Source: Microbispora sp. ZYX-F-249 (GTDB lineage: Bacteria; Actinomycetota; Actinomycetes; Streptosporangiales; Streptosporangiaceae). From it: a DNA stretch of 64,000 nt. Under the pieces are notes generated by a model. The model did no database searches, was not told where the DNA came from, and saw nothing but the letters and a program-made list of their open reading frames with translations. The stretch covers positions 186,001 to 250,000 of the forward strand of contig NZ_JBDJAW010000007.1 in assembly GCF_039649665.1 (NCBI RefSeq). Reading direction: 5' to 3'. A program made the translations under genes and the position numbers. Positions 24,227 to 33,742 of this stretch are shown one piece after another; within the stretch, counting starts at the first letter, position 1; each line of letters opens with the position of its first letter.

Positions 24227-25093
24227 TCATGTCTCTCTGAGAAGTTCGCCGAGGATCTCGGCAGTGCCGCCGGGCGTGGTGCTCTCCACGCACAGCTGCT
24301 CCATGGCCGTGAGGTAGGGATCGATGTCCTCACGTTTGTCCAGGTAGAGCGCACCCCAGAGCTGCTCGACGTAGACCACGTCCGAAAGGTCGGACTCCGG
24401 GAAGCGGAGGATGGTGAACGCGCCTCCCTCGGCCGCGTGCATCCCGTAGCGAAGGGGCATCACCTGAAGGGTGATGTTGGGCAGCGTGGACACCTCCAGC
24501 AGATGCTGGAGCTGTTCGCGCATCGTCGCACTCCCTCCGATGGGCCGCTTGAGCGCGGCCTCGTCGATGACGGCCCACAACCGGGGACCGTCCTTGCGCG
24601 TGAGCCGCTCCTGCCGCTGCATCCGCAGATGGACGCGCTGTTCGAGCTCGTCCTCGGGAGCGTCCGGATGACCGAGCCGGATCACCGACCGGGCGTACTC
24701 CGCCGTCTGCAGCAGGCCGGGCACGAACTGCACCTCGTAGGTGCGGATCACGCTGGCGGCCTCCTCCAGGCCGATGTAGGTGACGAACCAGTTCGGCAGC
24801 ACCTCGCCGAACTTGTGCCACCACCCGGGCGTGTTCGCCTCGCGGACCATCTCCAGCAGGCCACGCCGCTCGTCGTCGTCGTGGACGCCGTACAGCGTGA
24901 GGAGGTCTTCGACGTCACGTGTCTTGAACCCGACCCGGCCGAGCTCCATCCGGCTGATCTTCGACTCCGAGGCACGGATGTGAAATCCGGCGACCTCACG
25001 GGTCAGTCCCCGTTGCTCGCGCAGCCGGCGAAGGCTCGCACCGAGCATGATGCGTCGAACGGTGGAACCGGATCCGGGCGGATCTATGGACAC
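24227..25093 (-). CDS. XRE-family regulator with DUF5753 domain (WhiJ-like)
   Basis: A 288-aa protein. The N-terminal HTH (about residues 17-70) reads LGASLRRLREQRGLTREVAG and ASESKISRMELGR. The DUF5753 region (about 110-280) includes RTYEVQFVPGLLQTAEYAR and LRMQRQERLT. This is the architecture of the WhiJ paralogues that control development in Streptomyces. It is followed immediately by a DUF397 gene and is divergent from a HATPase gene, which is the standard three-part locus. Confidence 0.93.
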   Translation of the reverse strand: MSIDPPGSGSTVRRIMLGASLRRLREQRGLTREVAGFHIRASESKISRMELGRVGFKTRDVEDLLTLYGVHDDDERRGLLEMVREANTPGWWHKFGEVLPNWFVTYIGLEEAASVIRTYEVQFVPGLLQTAEYARSVIRLGHPDAPEDELEQRVHLRMQRQERLTRKDGPRLWAVIDEAALKRPIGGSATMREQLQHLLEVSTLPNITLQVMPLRYGMHAAEGGAFTILRFPESDLSDVVYVEQLWGALYLDKREDIDPYLTAMEQLCVESTTPGGTAEILGELLRET

Positions 25094-25218
25094 GTGCTAT
25101 TCCTCCGCTTTGTGGACTGGTTCACAGTCTGTCAAAGATCGCCCCCTTCGTCCCAGTGGTGTTCGGGGGTAACCGTAGCGCTTGCACAACGCGCTTGCAC
25201 GTGCATTCGCCCTTGCAC

Positions 25219-25758
25219 ATGCACAGGAGTGTCCCTCATCATGATCCCGTGCAGTCCACGAACCTGACTCGTGGCCAGAACCAGTGGTCGGCGCTCGACT
25301 GGTGGCCGCCTATCGGCTGGTGGCCGGAGCCCGCTCGCGATCTCCTCGCCCCCGGGTCGGCCACCGCCAGCGCCACCTTCGTCCTGCCGCCCCGCCCGGA
25401 GTCGGTCCACTCGGCGCGCAGCTTCGCCGCCGGGACGCTCGCGGGCTGGCAGTTGGCGGACCTGCTCGACGGGATGGAACTGGTCGTCTCCGAACTGGTC
25501 ACCAACGCCCTGCGGCACGGCATGGTGCTCGCCGACAGCCGCGTGCGGGAGGCCATGCGGTTGTCGCTGATCCGGCGGGGCGGCCACGTGACCTGCGCCA
25601 TCACCGATCCCGGATCGGCGGCGCCGGTGCTGCGGGACCCCAGCCCCTTCGAGCCGGGCGGCCTCGGGCTGCACATCGTGGAGTCGCTGAGCGTGCGCTG
25701 GGGCTGGTGCCCGCTCGTCCCGCAGGGCAAGGCGGTGTGGGCCGTACTGGCGGCCTGA
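25219..25758 (+). CDS. HATPase-fold anti-sigma-factor-like protein (RsbW/AbaA type)
   Basis: About 180 aa. The GHKL ATPase fold is shown by DGMELVVSELVTNALRHG (N box), AITDPGSAAP (G1) and GGLGLHIVESLSVRWGW (G2). Such stand-alone ATPases act as anti-sigma factors or kinases of anti-anti-sigma factors. A Trp-rich N-terminus (WSALDWWPPIGWWPEP) precedes the domain. The start is uncertain: the frame opens at 25156, an ATG lies at 25219 and a GTG at 25249; none has a clear ribosome site. It is divergent from the WhiJ-like XRE gene. Confidence 0.85.
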   Translation: MHRSVPHHDPVQSTNLTRGQNQWSALDWWPPIGWWPEPARDLLAPGSATASATFVLPPRPESVHSARSFAAGTLAGWQLADLLDGMELVVSELVTNALRHGMVLADSRVREAMRLSLIRRGGHVTCAITDPGSAAPVLRDPSPFEPGGLGLHIVESLSVRWGWCPLVPQGKAVWAVLAA

Positions 25759-26179
25759 CCACCGGCCGGCGGCCGGACGGCGGGGCCACGCGCTTCGCCG
25801 GGGCCCTCCGCCGCCCGCGTGAAGCGATGGCCGCTCTCCCGCGAGGGGCACCGGAAAACCTAACCCGACCGCCACATCTGCCTGTCTGCGATCCCGGTCC
25901 GCCGGCCGAAGAGCGCTCCCGTGCAGCCCGGAATGCATGGGAGCGCCCTCCGGCCGGCGGCCCGGATTCCCCGGAACACGCCCCGAACCCGGGCGGGACA
26001 GGCGATGATGTGCTGATACCGGGCCGTGACGGCCCGGTGGCGTGCTCACTCCCCATCGATCGGCGGAGAGATGTCGTGATCCCGGGATTCGTGACTTTGC
26101 GCCCTTCGGCCGCCCGCGGACCCCGGCGAGACCCCGATCTGCACTACGGTGGCTTCCTTGGACTCCCGAGAGACCTACG
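25759..26179. other. Gene-free stretch
   Basis: No supported gene or clear structure in 421 bp between the HATPase gene and the helicase-associated gene. An open frame here continues into the next gene but lacks family character. The promoter of the downstream gene should lie toward the right end. Confidence 0.6.
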
Positions 26180-28567
26180 ATGGACGATCACCTAATCGGC
26201 TGGCTGACCGGTCTTGACGAAGACAGGCTGGCCCGCGTGCTGGCCAACCGCCCGGACGCGCTCGCCGCGCCGTGGCCCCGGCGCCTGGACGCCCTCGCGC
26301 AGCGGCTGACCGACACCTTCGCCGTCATGGAGGTCATGCGCGGCCTCCCCCTCCCCCCGCTCGAGCTCCTTCAGGCGTGCCTGGTCGTCGGCGGCCGTCC
26401 GACGGAGGACGAACTGGCCCGCTTCCTCGGAGTGAGCACCTCCGCGGTGATCCCCTGGCTCGACCACCTCTACGAGCACGCCGTCGCCTGGCCCGGCCGT
26501 GACGGCAGGATCACGGTCGCCGACGCCGTCGCCCGCTGGTGGACCGCGCCCTGCGGCCTGGGCGAGCCGCTCGGCGCGTACCTCGACTCCTGGAAGCTCA
26601 GCACCGACGCGCTGCGCCGGATGTGCCACGTGCTCGACCTGCCCTCCCACGGCGGCAGGCGGCAGGTGATCGCCCGGATCACCGCGCTGCTCGGCGACTG
26701 CGAGCGCCTGGGGACGCTTCTCGACGACGCCCCCGACGGCACGCTCGGCATGCTCGACGACTTCGCGTGGGACGGCCCGGTCCGCAGCGTGAACGGCAAC
26801 CGGTTCATCACCCCGGGGACGCCGGAGAAGTGGGCCCTCGACCGCGGCCTGCTCTTCCGCACCCAGTGGGACCTGGCCGAGATGCCCCGCGAGGTCGCGC
26901 TGGCGCTGCGCGGCCCCGACTACCGCGGGCCGTTCACGCCCTACCCGCCCGACCTGGCCACGACCGCGGGCGACCCCGACGCCGCCGAGCACGCCATGTG
27001 CCTGGCCGCGCCGCACGTGCTCGACCGGGCCACGGCGCTGCTGGAGAACGTCGACAAGACGCCGCTGCCGCTGCTCAAGAACGGCGGGGTCGGAGTGCGG
27101 GAGATCAAGCGGCTGGCCAGGGAGACCGGCTGCACGGAGGACGAGACCCGGCTGCTGCTGGAGATCTGCGCGGTCGCCCGGCTGATCGCGGTCGACGAGG
27201 AGGCGGGCGGGCTGACCCCCGCCCGCCGGTACGACGCCTGGCGGCTGGAGGAGGCGCCCATGCGGCTGCGCGTCCTGCTGGCCGCCTGGTGGCGCATGGA
27301 GCGCTCGTCCCTGCGCCGGGTGGAGGGCCGCCACCCCGCCGCGCTCGGCGACGACCCGGCCGGCGAGACGATCGCCAGGATCCGGTGGGCGCTGTTCGCG
27401 GCGCTCGCCGAGATCCCGGAGGACAGGGGCTTCGCGACGCTGCGCGAGCTGGTGCAGCGGGTGCACTGGCGGGCCCCGCTGCTCGACCGGGAGCTGCTGG
27501 ACGGCTGCGCGGCGGCCGTGCTGGAGGAGGCGCGCCTGCTCGGGCTCGTCGCCTGCGACGCGCTCACCGGCCTCGGCCGGGCGCTCGCGCCGCTGGCCGG
27601 CGTGGCCGGGGACGAGGGCCGCGAGTGCGTGCCCGAGGTCGAGCACGATCCCGCGCTGGCGAAGGCCGCCACGCACGCCATGGCGAGCGCGCGGCGCACG
27701 GCCCTGTTCGGCGCCGACCTCACCGCGGTGGTGACCGGCCCGCCGTCGGTCGAGCTCGCCGCGCTCCTGGACCGCGCCGCCGACCGCGAGTCGCAGGGCG
27801 CGGCCTCGGTGTGGCGGTTCAGCCCCGCGAGCGTACGGCGGGCCCTGGACGGCGGGGACACGGCCGACACGCTCATCGCCGACCTGTCGGAGGCCGGCGC
27901 GCTCCCCCAGCCGCTGACCTACCTGATCAGGGACGTGGCCCGGCGGCACGGCGAGGTCACGGTGTCGTCGGTGGGCTGCATCGTGCAGGGCTCGGACCCC
28001 GGGCTGCTCGCCGAGATCGCCGCGCACCGGAAACTGGCCAAGCTGGGCCTTCGGCTGCTGGCGCCGACCGTGCTCGCCGGAGCGGCGCCCGCCGAGACGA
28101 CGCTGGCCGCCCTCAGGGAGGCGGGCTACGCCCCGGTGCCGGTGGACGACACGGGGGAGATCACCATCCGGCGCGAGCCGCAGGGCGGGCGGCTGATCCT
28201 CCTGCCCGGGGGGCGGGTCGCCGAGCTCGAACCTCCCGGCCCCCTGCTGGAGCCCCCGCCGGACCCGCGCGAGCACGCCCGGCGGCTGCTGGTCAGCGGC
28301 GGCCCGGTGGCCGCCGCGGCGCAGCCCCGCCAGACCTGGGCCGTCATCGGGCGCATGGCGACCAGGCTTCCCGCCGCCCAGCAGTCGCTGCTGGGCTTCG
28401 TCGTGGACCGCGACGTCCGCGCGATGATCACGCTGGCCGACGGGGTCACCGCCACGGTCAGCCACGGCGAACTGCGCAGCGGCGTGCTCGACGCGTGGTG
28501 CGAGGAGGCCGGCGACTACCTGGAGTTCCCGCTCAACGAGATCGCCTCGGTCACCGCCGACTGCTGA
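26180..28567 (+). CDS. Helicase-associated (Helicase_C_3-type) domain protein
   Basis: A 795-aa protein lacking Walker motifs. It starts at MDDHLIGWLTGLDEDRLARVLANRPD, typical of actinobacterial proteins called helicase-associated or XPB/Ssl2-N-like. The C-terminal third contains DLSEAGALPQPLTYLIRDVARRHG, then VSSVGCIVQGSDPGLLAEI and GYAPVPVDDTGE. Family members occur near XPB-like helicases, but none is adjacent here. The frame is open upstream of 26180; the ATG was chosen by family similarity. The role, presumably DNA repair or transcription-related, is not established. Confidence 0.82.
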   Translation: MDDHLIGWLTGLDEDRLARVLANRPDALAAPWPRRLDALAQRLTDTFAVMEVMRGLPLPPLELLQACLVVGGRPTEDELARFLGVSTSAVIPWLDHLYEHAVAWPGRDGRITVADAVARWWTAPCGLGEPLGAYLDSWKLSTDALRRMCHVLDLPSHGGRRQVIARITALLGDCERLGTLLDDAPDGTLGMLDDFAWDGPVRSVNGNRFITPGTPEKWALDRGLLFRTQWDLAEMPREVALALRGPDYRGPFTPYPPDLATTAGDPDAAEHAMCLAAPHVLDRATALLENVDKTPLPLLKNGGVGVREIKRLARETGCTEDETRLLLEICAVARLIAVDEEAGGLTPARRYDAWRLEEAPMRLRVLLAAWWRMERSSLRRVEGRHPAALGDDPAGETIARIRWALFAALAEIPEDRGFATLRELVQRVHWRAPLLDRELLDGCAAAVLEEARLLGLVACDALTGLGRALAPLAGVAGDEGRECVPEVEHDPALAKAATHAMASARRTALFGADLTAVVTGPPSVELAALLDRAADRESQGAASVWRFSPASVRRALDGGDTADTLIADLSEAGALPQPLTYLIRDVARRHGEVTVSSVGCIVQGSDPGLLAEIAAHRKLAKLGLRLLAPTVLAGAAPAETTLAALREAGYAPVPVDDTGEITIRREPQGGRLILLPGGRVAELEPPGPLLEPPPDPREHARRLLVSGGPVAAAAQPRQTWAVIGRMATRLPAAQQSLLGFVVDRDVRAMITLADGVTATVSHGELRSGVLDAWCEEAGDYLEFPLNEIASVTADC

Positions 28568-28574
28568 CGCACCT

Positions 28575-29825
28575 TCAGCGGACGCCGCATCGGCGCAGGA
28601 CGAGCAGGGCCAGGGCGCGGGTGACGTCGCGGACCTCCCGCAGCTCGACCTGCTCCCGCGGGGCATGGGCGAAGCGGACGTCGCCCGGCCCGTAGTGCAG
28701 GGTCGGCACGCCCGCCGCCGCGTACAGGCGCAGGTCGCTCCCGTACGGCGCGGCGGTGCGGCCCGGCGGCGTCCCGGTCACGTCGGCCACCGCCCGGGCC
28801 GCCTCCTCCGCCAGCGGGTGTCCCTCGGGCAGGCGGCCGCTGGCGAACTGCCCGCCCGGCCAGGTGACGCGTACGGGGTTGTCCCGCAGCCAGGGGTCGT
28901 CCAGTTCGGCGAGCGCGTTCTCCAGCGCGACGCGGGCGGCGGCCGGGTCCTCGCCGAGCCGGACGCCGAGCCGTCCCTCGGCCACCAGCAGGTCGGGCAC
29001 CGTGCTCGCCCAGTCGCCCGCGCGCACGGTGCCGATCTCGATCGGGTACGGCAGCGGGTTGCCCTCGAAGAGAGGGCCGGGGGCGGCGTTGCGCTCGCGT
29101 TCGAGCCGCCGGACGGCCTGGAGGACGGGCACGAACGCCTCGACGGCGTTGACCCCTTCGTAGCGGGTGGCGCCGTGCGCGGCCCGGCCGGCGACCTCCA
29201 GGCGGAAGGTCAGCGCGCCGGCGTTGGCGGTGATCAGCTTCCCGCTCGTCGGCTCGGTGATCACGGCCGCCTCCCCCGTGTGGCCCCTGGCCAGGGTGGC
29301 GAACGCGCCGAGCCCGCCGTCCTCCTCGCTGACCACGCAGTGCACGGCCAGGGGACGCGCCAGCCGTACGCCGGCCGCGCGCAGCGCCCGCACGACGGCG
29401 AGGTTGGCGGCGAGACCGGCCTTCATGTCGCAGGCGCCCCGGCCGTGCAGGGTGGTCGCGGTGAGGCGGGCGCCGAACGGGTCCTGCCCCTCCCACTTGC
29501 CCGGGTCGCCGATCGGCACGACGTCGGCGTGCCCCTGCAGGATCAAGGCGGGCGTGCCCTCGCCCTCGGTGACGCCGACGACGCCGTATCCCTCGGCGCG
29601 CTCCGCCTCCATGCCGGGAAACCCCTCACGGGAGCGAAGATCGTCGAGGTCGAGCTTCCACATGTCGACGTCGAGGTCCCATTCGGTGAGCATGCGGGCG
29701 CACCGGTCCTGCAGGTCCGACTCGGCGTCGGTGCCGGTGACGCTCGGCACCCGGACCAGGTCGGCCAGCAGGTTCACGGTCGCCGCCTCGTCGATGGCGT
29801 CCAGGACTCTCGCTTCGGCATCCAT
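28575..29825 (-). CDS. M20-family metallopeptidase (ArgE/DapE type)
   Basis: A 416-aa di-zinc amidohydrolase. Ligand motifs appear in order: ILQGHADVVP, GRGACDMKAGLA, VVSEEDGGLGA (the catalytic Glu pair), VITEPTSG and a C-terminal HAPREQVEL. The dimerisation lid is the middle third. The family removes acyl groups from amino acids or dipeptides. The ATG at 29825 gives MDAEARVLDAIDEA; an upstream ATG in frame adds 19 unlikely residues. It converges on the helicase-associated gene with 7 bp between. Confidence 0.92.
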   Translation of the reverse strand: MDAEARVLDAIDEAATVNLLADLVRVPSVTGTDAESDLQDRCARMLTEWDLDVDMWKLDLDDLRSREGFPGMEAERAEGYGVVGVTEGEGTPALILQGHADVVPIGDPGKWEGQDPFGARLTATTLHGRGACDMKAGLAANLAVVRALRAAGVRLARPLAVHCVVSEEDGGLGAFATLARGHTGEAAVITEPTSGKLITANAGALTFRLEVAGRAAHGATRYEGVNAVEAFVPVLQAVRRLERERNAAPGPLFEGNPLPYPIEIGTVRAGDWASTVPDLLVAEGRLGVRLGEDPAAARVALENALAELDDPWLRDNPVRVTWPGGQFASGRLPEGHPLAEEAARAVADVTGTPPGRTAAPYGSDLRLYAAAGVPTLHYGPGDVRFAHAPREQVELREVRDVTRALALLVLRRCGVR

Positions 29826-29921
29826 GCCGCAGACTGTACGACAGTTCCCCGGACCGGCGCGGAGCCCCGGATGCACGTGCATTCGCGTCGTACAGTGGAT
29901 CTTTCACGAAGGGATCCGAGG

Positions 29922-30950
29922 ATGGCGAGACTGACAGCCGGCTGGGTGGGCCGCCCGGGAATCTGGCGCGGTCTGCTCGCGTGGCTCGCGGTCGCGCCGT
30001 TCGCGCTGTGGGCCCTGCTGCGGCTGACGCCCGGCGACGTCCACTTCCGATGGGTGCAACTGGTCGCCTTCACGCCGTACGTCGCCCTCGCCTCGGTCGT
30101 CGCACCGCTGGTCGCGCTGCTCGTGCGGCGCCGGGCGGCGCTGGTCGCGGGCCTGGCGGTCACCGCGACGCTGGCGGCCTGCGTGCTGCCCCGCGCGCTG
30201 TCCGACCCGTTCCCGCACGACCCGGCCGCCGCGGGCGTGCGGGCGGCCGGCGCCACCGGCCCCGTCCTGCGGGTCCTGTCGGCCAACCTGCTCTACGGCT
30301 CCGTCCCGCCCGCCGCGCTGGTGGATCTGGTGCGGCGGCTGCGCCCCGACGTCCTCACACTGCAGGAGCTGACCCCGCAGGCCGCGGCGGGCCTGCGGGC
30401 GGCGGGCCTGACCACGCTCCTGCCGTACGCGGACGATCGGGCCCAGGAGGGCTCGGCCGGCTCGGGGCTCTTCACGCGGTTCCCCCTCCGGCCGGAGGAG
30501 CTCACGGCCTCCGACGCCCGCCGGCAGGCGGCGGGCATCGTCGAGGTGCCCGGCGCCGGACCCGTCGCCGTGGTGTCCGTGCACCCGTGCGCGCCCCGCT
30601 ACGCGGTCCGGTTCGGATGCTGGTCGAGGTCGCTCGCCTCGCTGCCCGGTCCCGGCGAGCGCGTGCAGATCCTGTCCGGGGACTTCAACGCGACGCTCGA
30701 CCACGCCAGGGTCCGGCGCCTGCTCGACGCGGGCTACCGGGACGCGGCCGACGCGACCGGCAACGGCCTGGCCGGCACCTGGCCGTACCGGCCGTGGGAC
30801 TTCAGCGGCCTGCCGGTGCCGCCCGTCACGATCGACCACATCCTGGTGGACCCGCGCGTCGCCGTGCGGGCGTTCGGCGTCCACCGGCTGCCGGTGACCG
30901 ACCACCGGGCGATCTTCGCCGAGCTGGTCCTGCCCGCGACGGGCACCTGA
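29922..30950 (+). CDS. Endonuclease/exonuclease/phosphatase (EEP) family membrane protein
   Basis: A 342-aa protein with three N-terminal membrane helices (about residues 12-85) followed by an EEP domain: VLRVLSANLLYGS, then DVLTLQELTPQ (metal Glu), VSVHPCAP, ILSGDFNATLDH and IDHILVDP...TDHRAIFAEL. The domain is probably extracytoplasmic. This architecture is common in actinomycetes with unknown phosphoester substrates. The RBS GAGG precedes the ATG. Its TGA abuts the stop of the convergent gene. Confidence 0.92.
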   Translation: MARLTAGWVGRPGIWRGLLAWLAVAPFALWALLRLTPGDVHFRWVQLVAFTPYVALASVVAPLVALLVRRRAALVAGLAVTATLAACVLPRALSDPFPHDPAAAGVRAAGATGPVLRVLSANLLYGSVPPAALVDLVRRLRPDVLTLQELTPQAAAGLRAAGLTTLLPYADDRAQEGSAGSGLFTRFPLRPEELTASDARRQAAGIVEVPGAGPVAVVSVHPCAPRYAVRFGCWSRSLASLPGPGERVQILSGDFNATLDHARVRRLLDAGYRDAADATGNGLAGTWPYRPWDFSGLPVPPVTIDHILVDPRVAVRAFGVHRLPVTDHRAIFAELVLPATGT

Positions 30951-31598
30951 TCACGATCGCGGCGCCCGTTCCGACGCCGGGAAGGCGAACCGCGGCTCCG
31001 CGCCGGACCACCACACGCCGATCGCGAACGCCGCGGTCGCCTCGAGGTGGACCGCGCGGGACAGCCCCCCGCAGGGCATCGGCGTGCATCCCATCGACGC
31101 GATCAGCGCGGCGGTCCGGTCGAGGCTCCCCCGGTCGTCGCCGCAGAACGGCACGGCGAGCGGAGCTCCGCCGAACACCGGCCGCGGCAGCGTCCAGATG
31201 CTCTCGTGGCACAGGTTGAACGCCTTGACCACATGGGCGCCGGGCGCGGCGTCCGCCATCAGCCGGGCGACCGAGGTCGTACCGCCCGTCGTCAGCGCCG
31301 GCCCGCCGGGACCCGGTGCGAGAGGGTTGGTGCAGTCGACGACGGTCCGCCCGGTGAGCACGGCGGCGAACTCCCCCGCCACCCCGGGCGCGACGTCCGC
31401 GGGCACCGCCGCGAGGACGAGGTCGCCGTGTGCCGCCGCGTCCGCGAGCGTGCCGTCCTTCGCGGCGCCGGCGCGCGCCGCGGCCCGGGCCGCCGCGGCG
31501 GGGTCGCGTCCGCCCACGAGCACGTCGTGCCCGGCGCGTGCCCACGCGCCGCCCAGCGACGTGGCCATCGCGCCGGTGCCGAGGATGCCGATCCGCAT
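30951..31598 (-). CDS. NADPH-dependent F420 reductase-like protein
   Basis: A 215-aa Rossmann protein. MRIGILGTGAMATSLG is the nucleotide loop, HDVLVGGRDP follows the second strand, and VVDCTNPL and HVVKAFNLCHE match the Npd/F420-dependent NADP reductase family. These enzymes move hydride between NADPH and F420, but many homologues have other roles. It is divergent from an HxlR regulator 96 bp away, which may control it. Confidence 0.85.
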   Translation of the reverse strand: MRIGILGTGAMATSLGGAWARAGHDVLVGGRDPAAAARAAARAGAAKDGTLADAAAHGDLVLAAVPADVAPGVAGEFAAVLTGRTVVDCTNPLAPGPGGPALTTGGTTSVARLMADAAPGAHVVKAFNLCHESIWTLPRPVFGGAPLAVPFCGDDRGSLDRTAALIASMGCTPMPCGGLSRAVHLEATAAFAIGVWWSGAEPRFAFPASERAPRS

Positions 31599-31694
31599 GA
31601 TGTCTCCGTCCGAGGTGATCGCCGTGCCGGTCCCCGACGCTAGGCGAACCGGCGCACACCATTCGGTGTCCTTCGGAGGCGGCAGGATGAGGCC

Positions 31695-32090
31695 ATGGAC
31701 ACGCTCCCCGACGATCCGGCGTACACCTCCGACTGCCGGGCGCGACTCGCGTTCGAGGTGCTCGCGAACCGCTGGGACAGCGTCGTGGTCTACACGCTCG
31801 GCGAGGCCGGTCCGATGCGGCCACGGCGGCTGCTGGCCAGGATCGGCGGAATCGGCCCCAAGGTCCTCAACGAGGCGCTGCGGCGCCTGGAGTACAACGG
31901 CCTGGTCGAACGCCGGGCGTACGCCGAGGCGCCGCCGCGCGTCGACTACGCGCTGACGGAGGCGGGCGCCGCGCTGCTCGCCCCGATGCGCGCGATGGGC
32001 AGGTGGGCCGCGTCCTACGGGGACGCCGTGCTCGACGCCCAGGACCGGTTCACGGCGCGGGACCGCGGGCGGCGCCGCACCGGCGCGTGA
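31695..32090 (+). CDS. HxlR-family transcriptional regulator
   Basis: A 131-aa winged-helix regulator. CRARLAFEVLANRWDSVVVYTL and RPRRLLARIGGIGPKVLNEALRRLEYNGLVERR are the family's conserved core, followed by VDYALTEAGAALL. HxlR proteins often answer to redox or electrophile stress and control an adjacent divergent oxidoreductase, as placed here. Confidence 0.95.
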   Translation: MDTLPDDPAYTSDCRARLAFEVLANRWDSVVVYTLGEAGPMRPRRLLARIGGIGPKVLNEALRRLEYNGLVERRAYAEAPPRVDYALTEAGAALLAPMRAMGRWAASYGDAVLDAQDRFTARDRGRRRTGA

Positions 32091-32187
32091 GTTCTCGAAG
32101 CGGCCGGTTCAGACGGGTGGTCGCTTGAGCAAGGCGTCGACGCGGCGCGCCGGCGTCTCGCGGCAGTGATGGCCGGCCGCGTGACGC

Positions 32188-32736
32188 CTACGTCAGCGAG
32201 ACGCGGGTGAAGCGGGTCTCGAAGCCCTTGCCCACGGGTGCGGCGCACATGACGCCCGCCAGGGCCGGCGCCTGCGGCGGGAAGTAGGCCAGGCGCAGCA
32301 TGTGCTCCGGCTCCGCGCCGTTCACGCCGTAGCGGACCGTCACCGCGTCGCCGGTCCGTTCGAGGTCGAACGTCGCCGAGACGAGGCCGCCGGGCGCGGG
32401 CGTGACGGACCAGTCGGAGAAGCCCCGGGTGACGACGACGCTGAGCTGGTGGCCGCCGTCGACGAACTCGACCCCCGCCTTGATCCAGTTCTCCTCGTCG
32501 ATCCGCAGCACGGCCCCGGCCTGGTCGTACTGCTCGGCGTAGCCGGCCTCGAACGTCACGGTCAGCCGGGCGTCCCCGGCGACCTGGCGGCCGAACATGT
32601 GCGCGGTGTCGTACGAGTAGCCGTAGTGCGTCGTCTGCCACAGGTCGGTCTGGGCGCCGGCGACGGCACGCAGCCCCTCTTCGCTCCGGGACCACTCCGC
32701 GGGCTCGTTGATCCACGTGAAGCCCTCGAACGCCAT
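32188..32736 (-). CDS. DUF1349 (YesU-like) concanavalin-fold protein
   Basis: A 182-aa cytosolic protein. WINEPAEWSRSEEGL at the start, YDQAGAVLRIDEENWIKAGVEF in the middle and WSVTPAPGG are typical of DUF1349, a jelly-roll family that may bind sugars. It is complete and has no signal peptide. No functional partner is evident nearby. Confidence 0.88.
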   Translation of the reverse strand: MAFEGFTWINEPAEWSRSEEGLRAVAGAQTDLWQTTHYGYSYDTAHMFGRQVAGDARLTVTFEAGYAEQYDQAGAVLRIDEENWIKAGVEFVDGGHQLSVVVTRGFSDWSVTPAPGGLVSATFDLERTGDAVTVRYGVNGAEPEHMLRLAYFPPQAPALAGVMCAAPVGKGFETRFTRVSLT

Positions 32737-33083
32737 GCCGCCCCCTTGTCGTCGCTTTGACCGATCTTGCCATGAGAGCGGTTTCCGAGGCCCTCCGTCA
32801 AGGACGATCTACCTTGAATTTAGATCGATTTGTCCGCTTTACTCCCTCTTTCCCTATACTCGTGCATCGCATCACCTTTTGCCCCATAAATCCCATATCT
32901 CGCATCAGCGTCGCATCCCCTCTCCCAGGGGACGCGCGGCCCGCCTCCGGAGCTTCCCCGCCCTCTTCGAGGGCCGCTCCGCCGTGCCCGGGCGCGCACG
33001 GAGCCCGCCGAGCCGGGACTCCTCGACGACGCCAGGCCCTCTTCCCCCGAGGGCCGCCCCGCGAGTGAGACGAAAGGAAGCCC
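32737..33083. other. Divergent intergenic region with AT-rich promoter-like patch
   Basis: No gene is supported in this 347-bp gap between the divergent DUF1349 and RlpA-like genes. 32800-32900 is unusually AT-rich for this window. TTGTCC (32830) and TATACT (32855-32860) resemble -35/-10 boxes but are 19 bp apart. I looked for a c-di-AMP riboswitch, common before cell-wall genes in actinomycetes, and did not see its core. Confidence 0.45.
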
Positions 33084-33680
33084 ATGCAGAAGCGAGCCCG
33101 TCAGGCGATCACCATGGCGATGACCGCGACCACGCTCGTCGCAGGCGCGGCCACCGCCGCGCAGGCCTCGGTGATCCCGCAGGCTCCCTCCTCCGTGCCG
33201 CTCTCCCCGGTGGCCGCCGTCCGCCCGGCCCCGGCCGAGGCCGCCTCCCTGGACCTGCCCTCCCTGGTCGAGGCGTTCAACGCGACCCTCCGCACGGCGT
33301 ACAAGGACATGAAGAAGGCCGCCTCCCTGCCCTCCGGCGTCTCCACCGCCACGTCCTTCTGGGACGCCCAGACCGCCTCCGGCAAGCCGATGCGGTACAG
33401 GACGGTCGCCAGCCCCTACTGGCCCCTGGGCACCAAGGTCCGGATCACCTACAAGGGGAAGAGCGCGATCGGCGTGGTCGAGGACTTCGGCCCGGCCGAG
33501 TGGGCCGTGGCCCAGCACGACATCCCCGCGATCGTCGACCTGTCGGAGAAGATGATGGCCGACCTGACGGGCGTCGCCTCCAACACCGTCCACGTACGGT
33601 TCCAGGTGCTGGAGTGGGGCAAGGGCGGCGTCTACCGCCGCTCGGGAACGGGCTATGACCTGGCCATGGGCCGCAAGTGA
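33084..33680 (+). CDS. Secreted RlpA-like double-psi beta-barrel protein
   Basis: A 198-aa exported protein. A Sec signal (residues 1-29, ending AAQASV) is followed by an Ala/Pro-rich linker and a double-psi barrel (about 88-185). ASGKPMRYRTVASPYWPLGTK, GVVEDFGPAEW and AIVDLSEKMMADLTG are RlpA/expansin-like core motifs. RlpA enzymes are lytic transglycosylases on peptidoglycan; the Asp in VEDFGP fits the catalytic site, but activity is not certain. RBS AAAGGAAG precedes the ATG. Confidence 0.85.
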   Translation: MQKRARQAITMAMTATTLVAGAATAAQASVIPQAPSSVPLSPVAAVRPAPAEAASLDLPSLVEAFNATLRTAYKDMKKAASLPSGVSTATSFWDAQTASGKPMRYRTVASPYWPLGTKVRITYKGKSAIGVVEDFGPAEWAVAQHDIPAIVDLSEKMMADLTGVASNTVHVRFQVLEWGKGGVYRRSGTGYDLAMGRK

Positions 33681-33742
33681 GCCCCCGCCGCCGGTGAACC
33701 TCCGATGACGGTGCCCGCGGCCGCTCCGCGTACACTGCGAGC

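Noticed and set aside
32870-33083. Possible c-di-AMP (ydaO-type) riboswitch before the RlpA-like gene
   Set aside because: The conserved core elements of that riboswitch class were not found; the leader is only short GC-rich inverted pieces.
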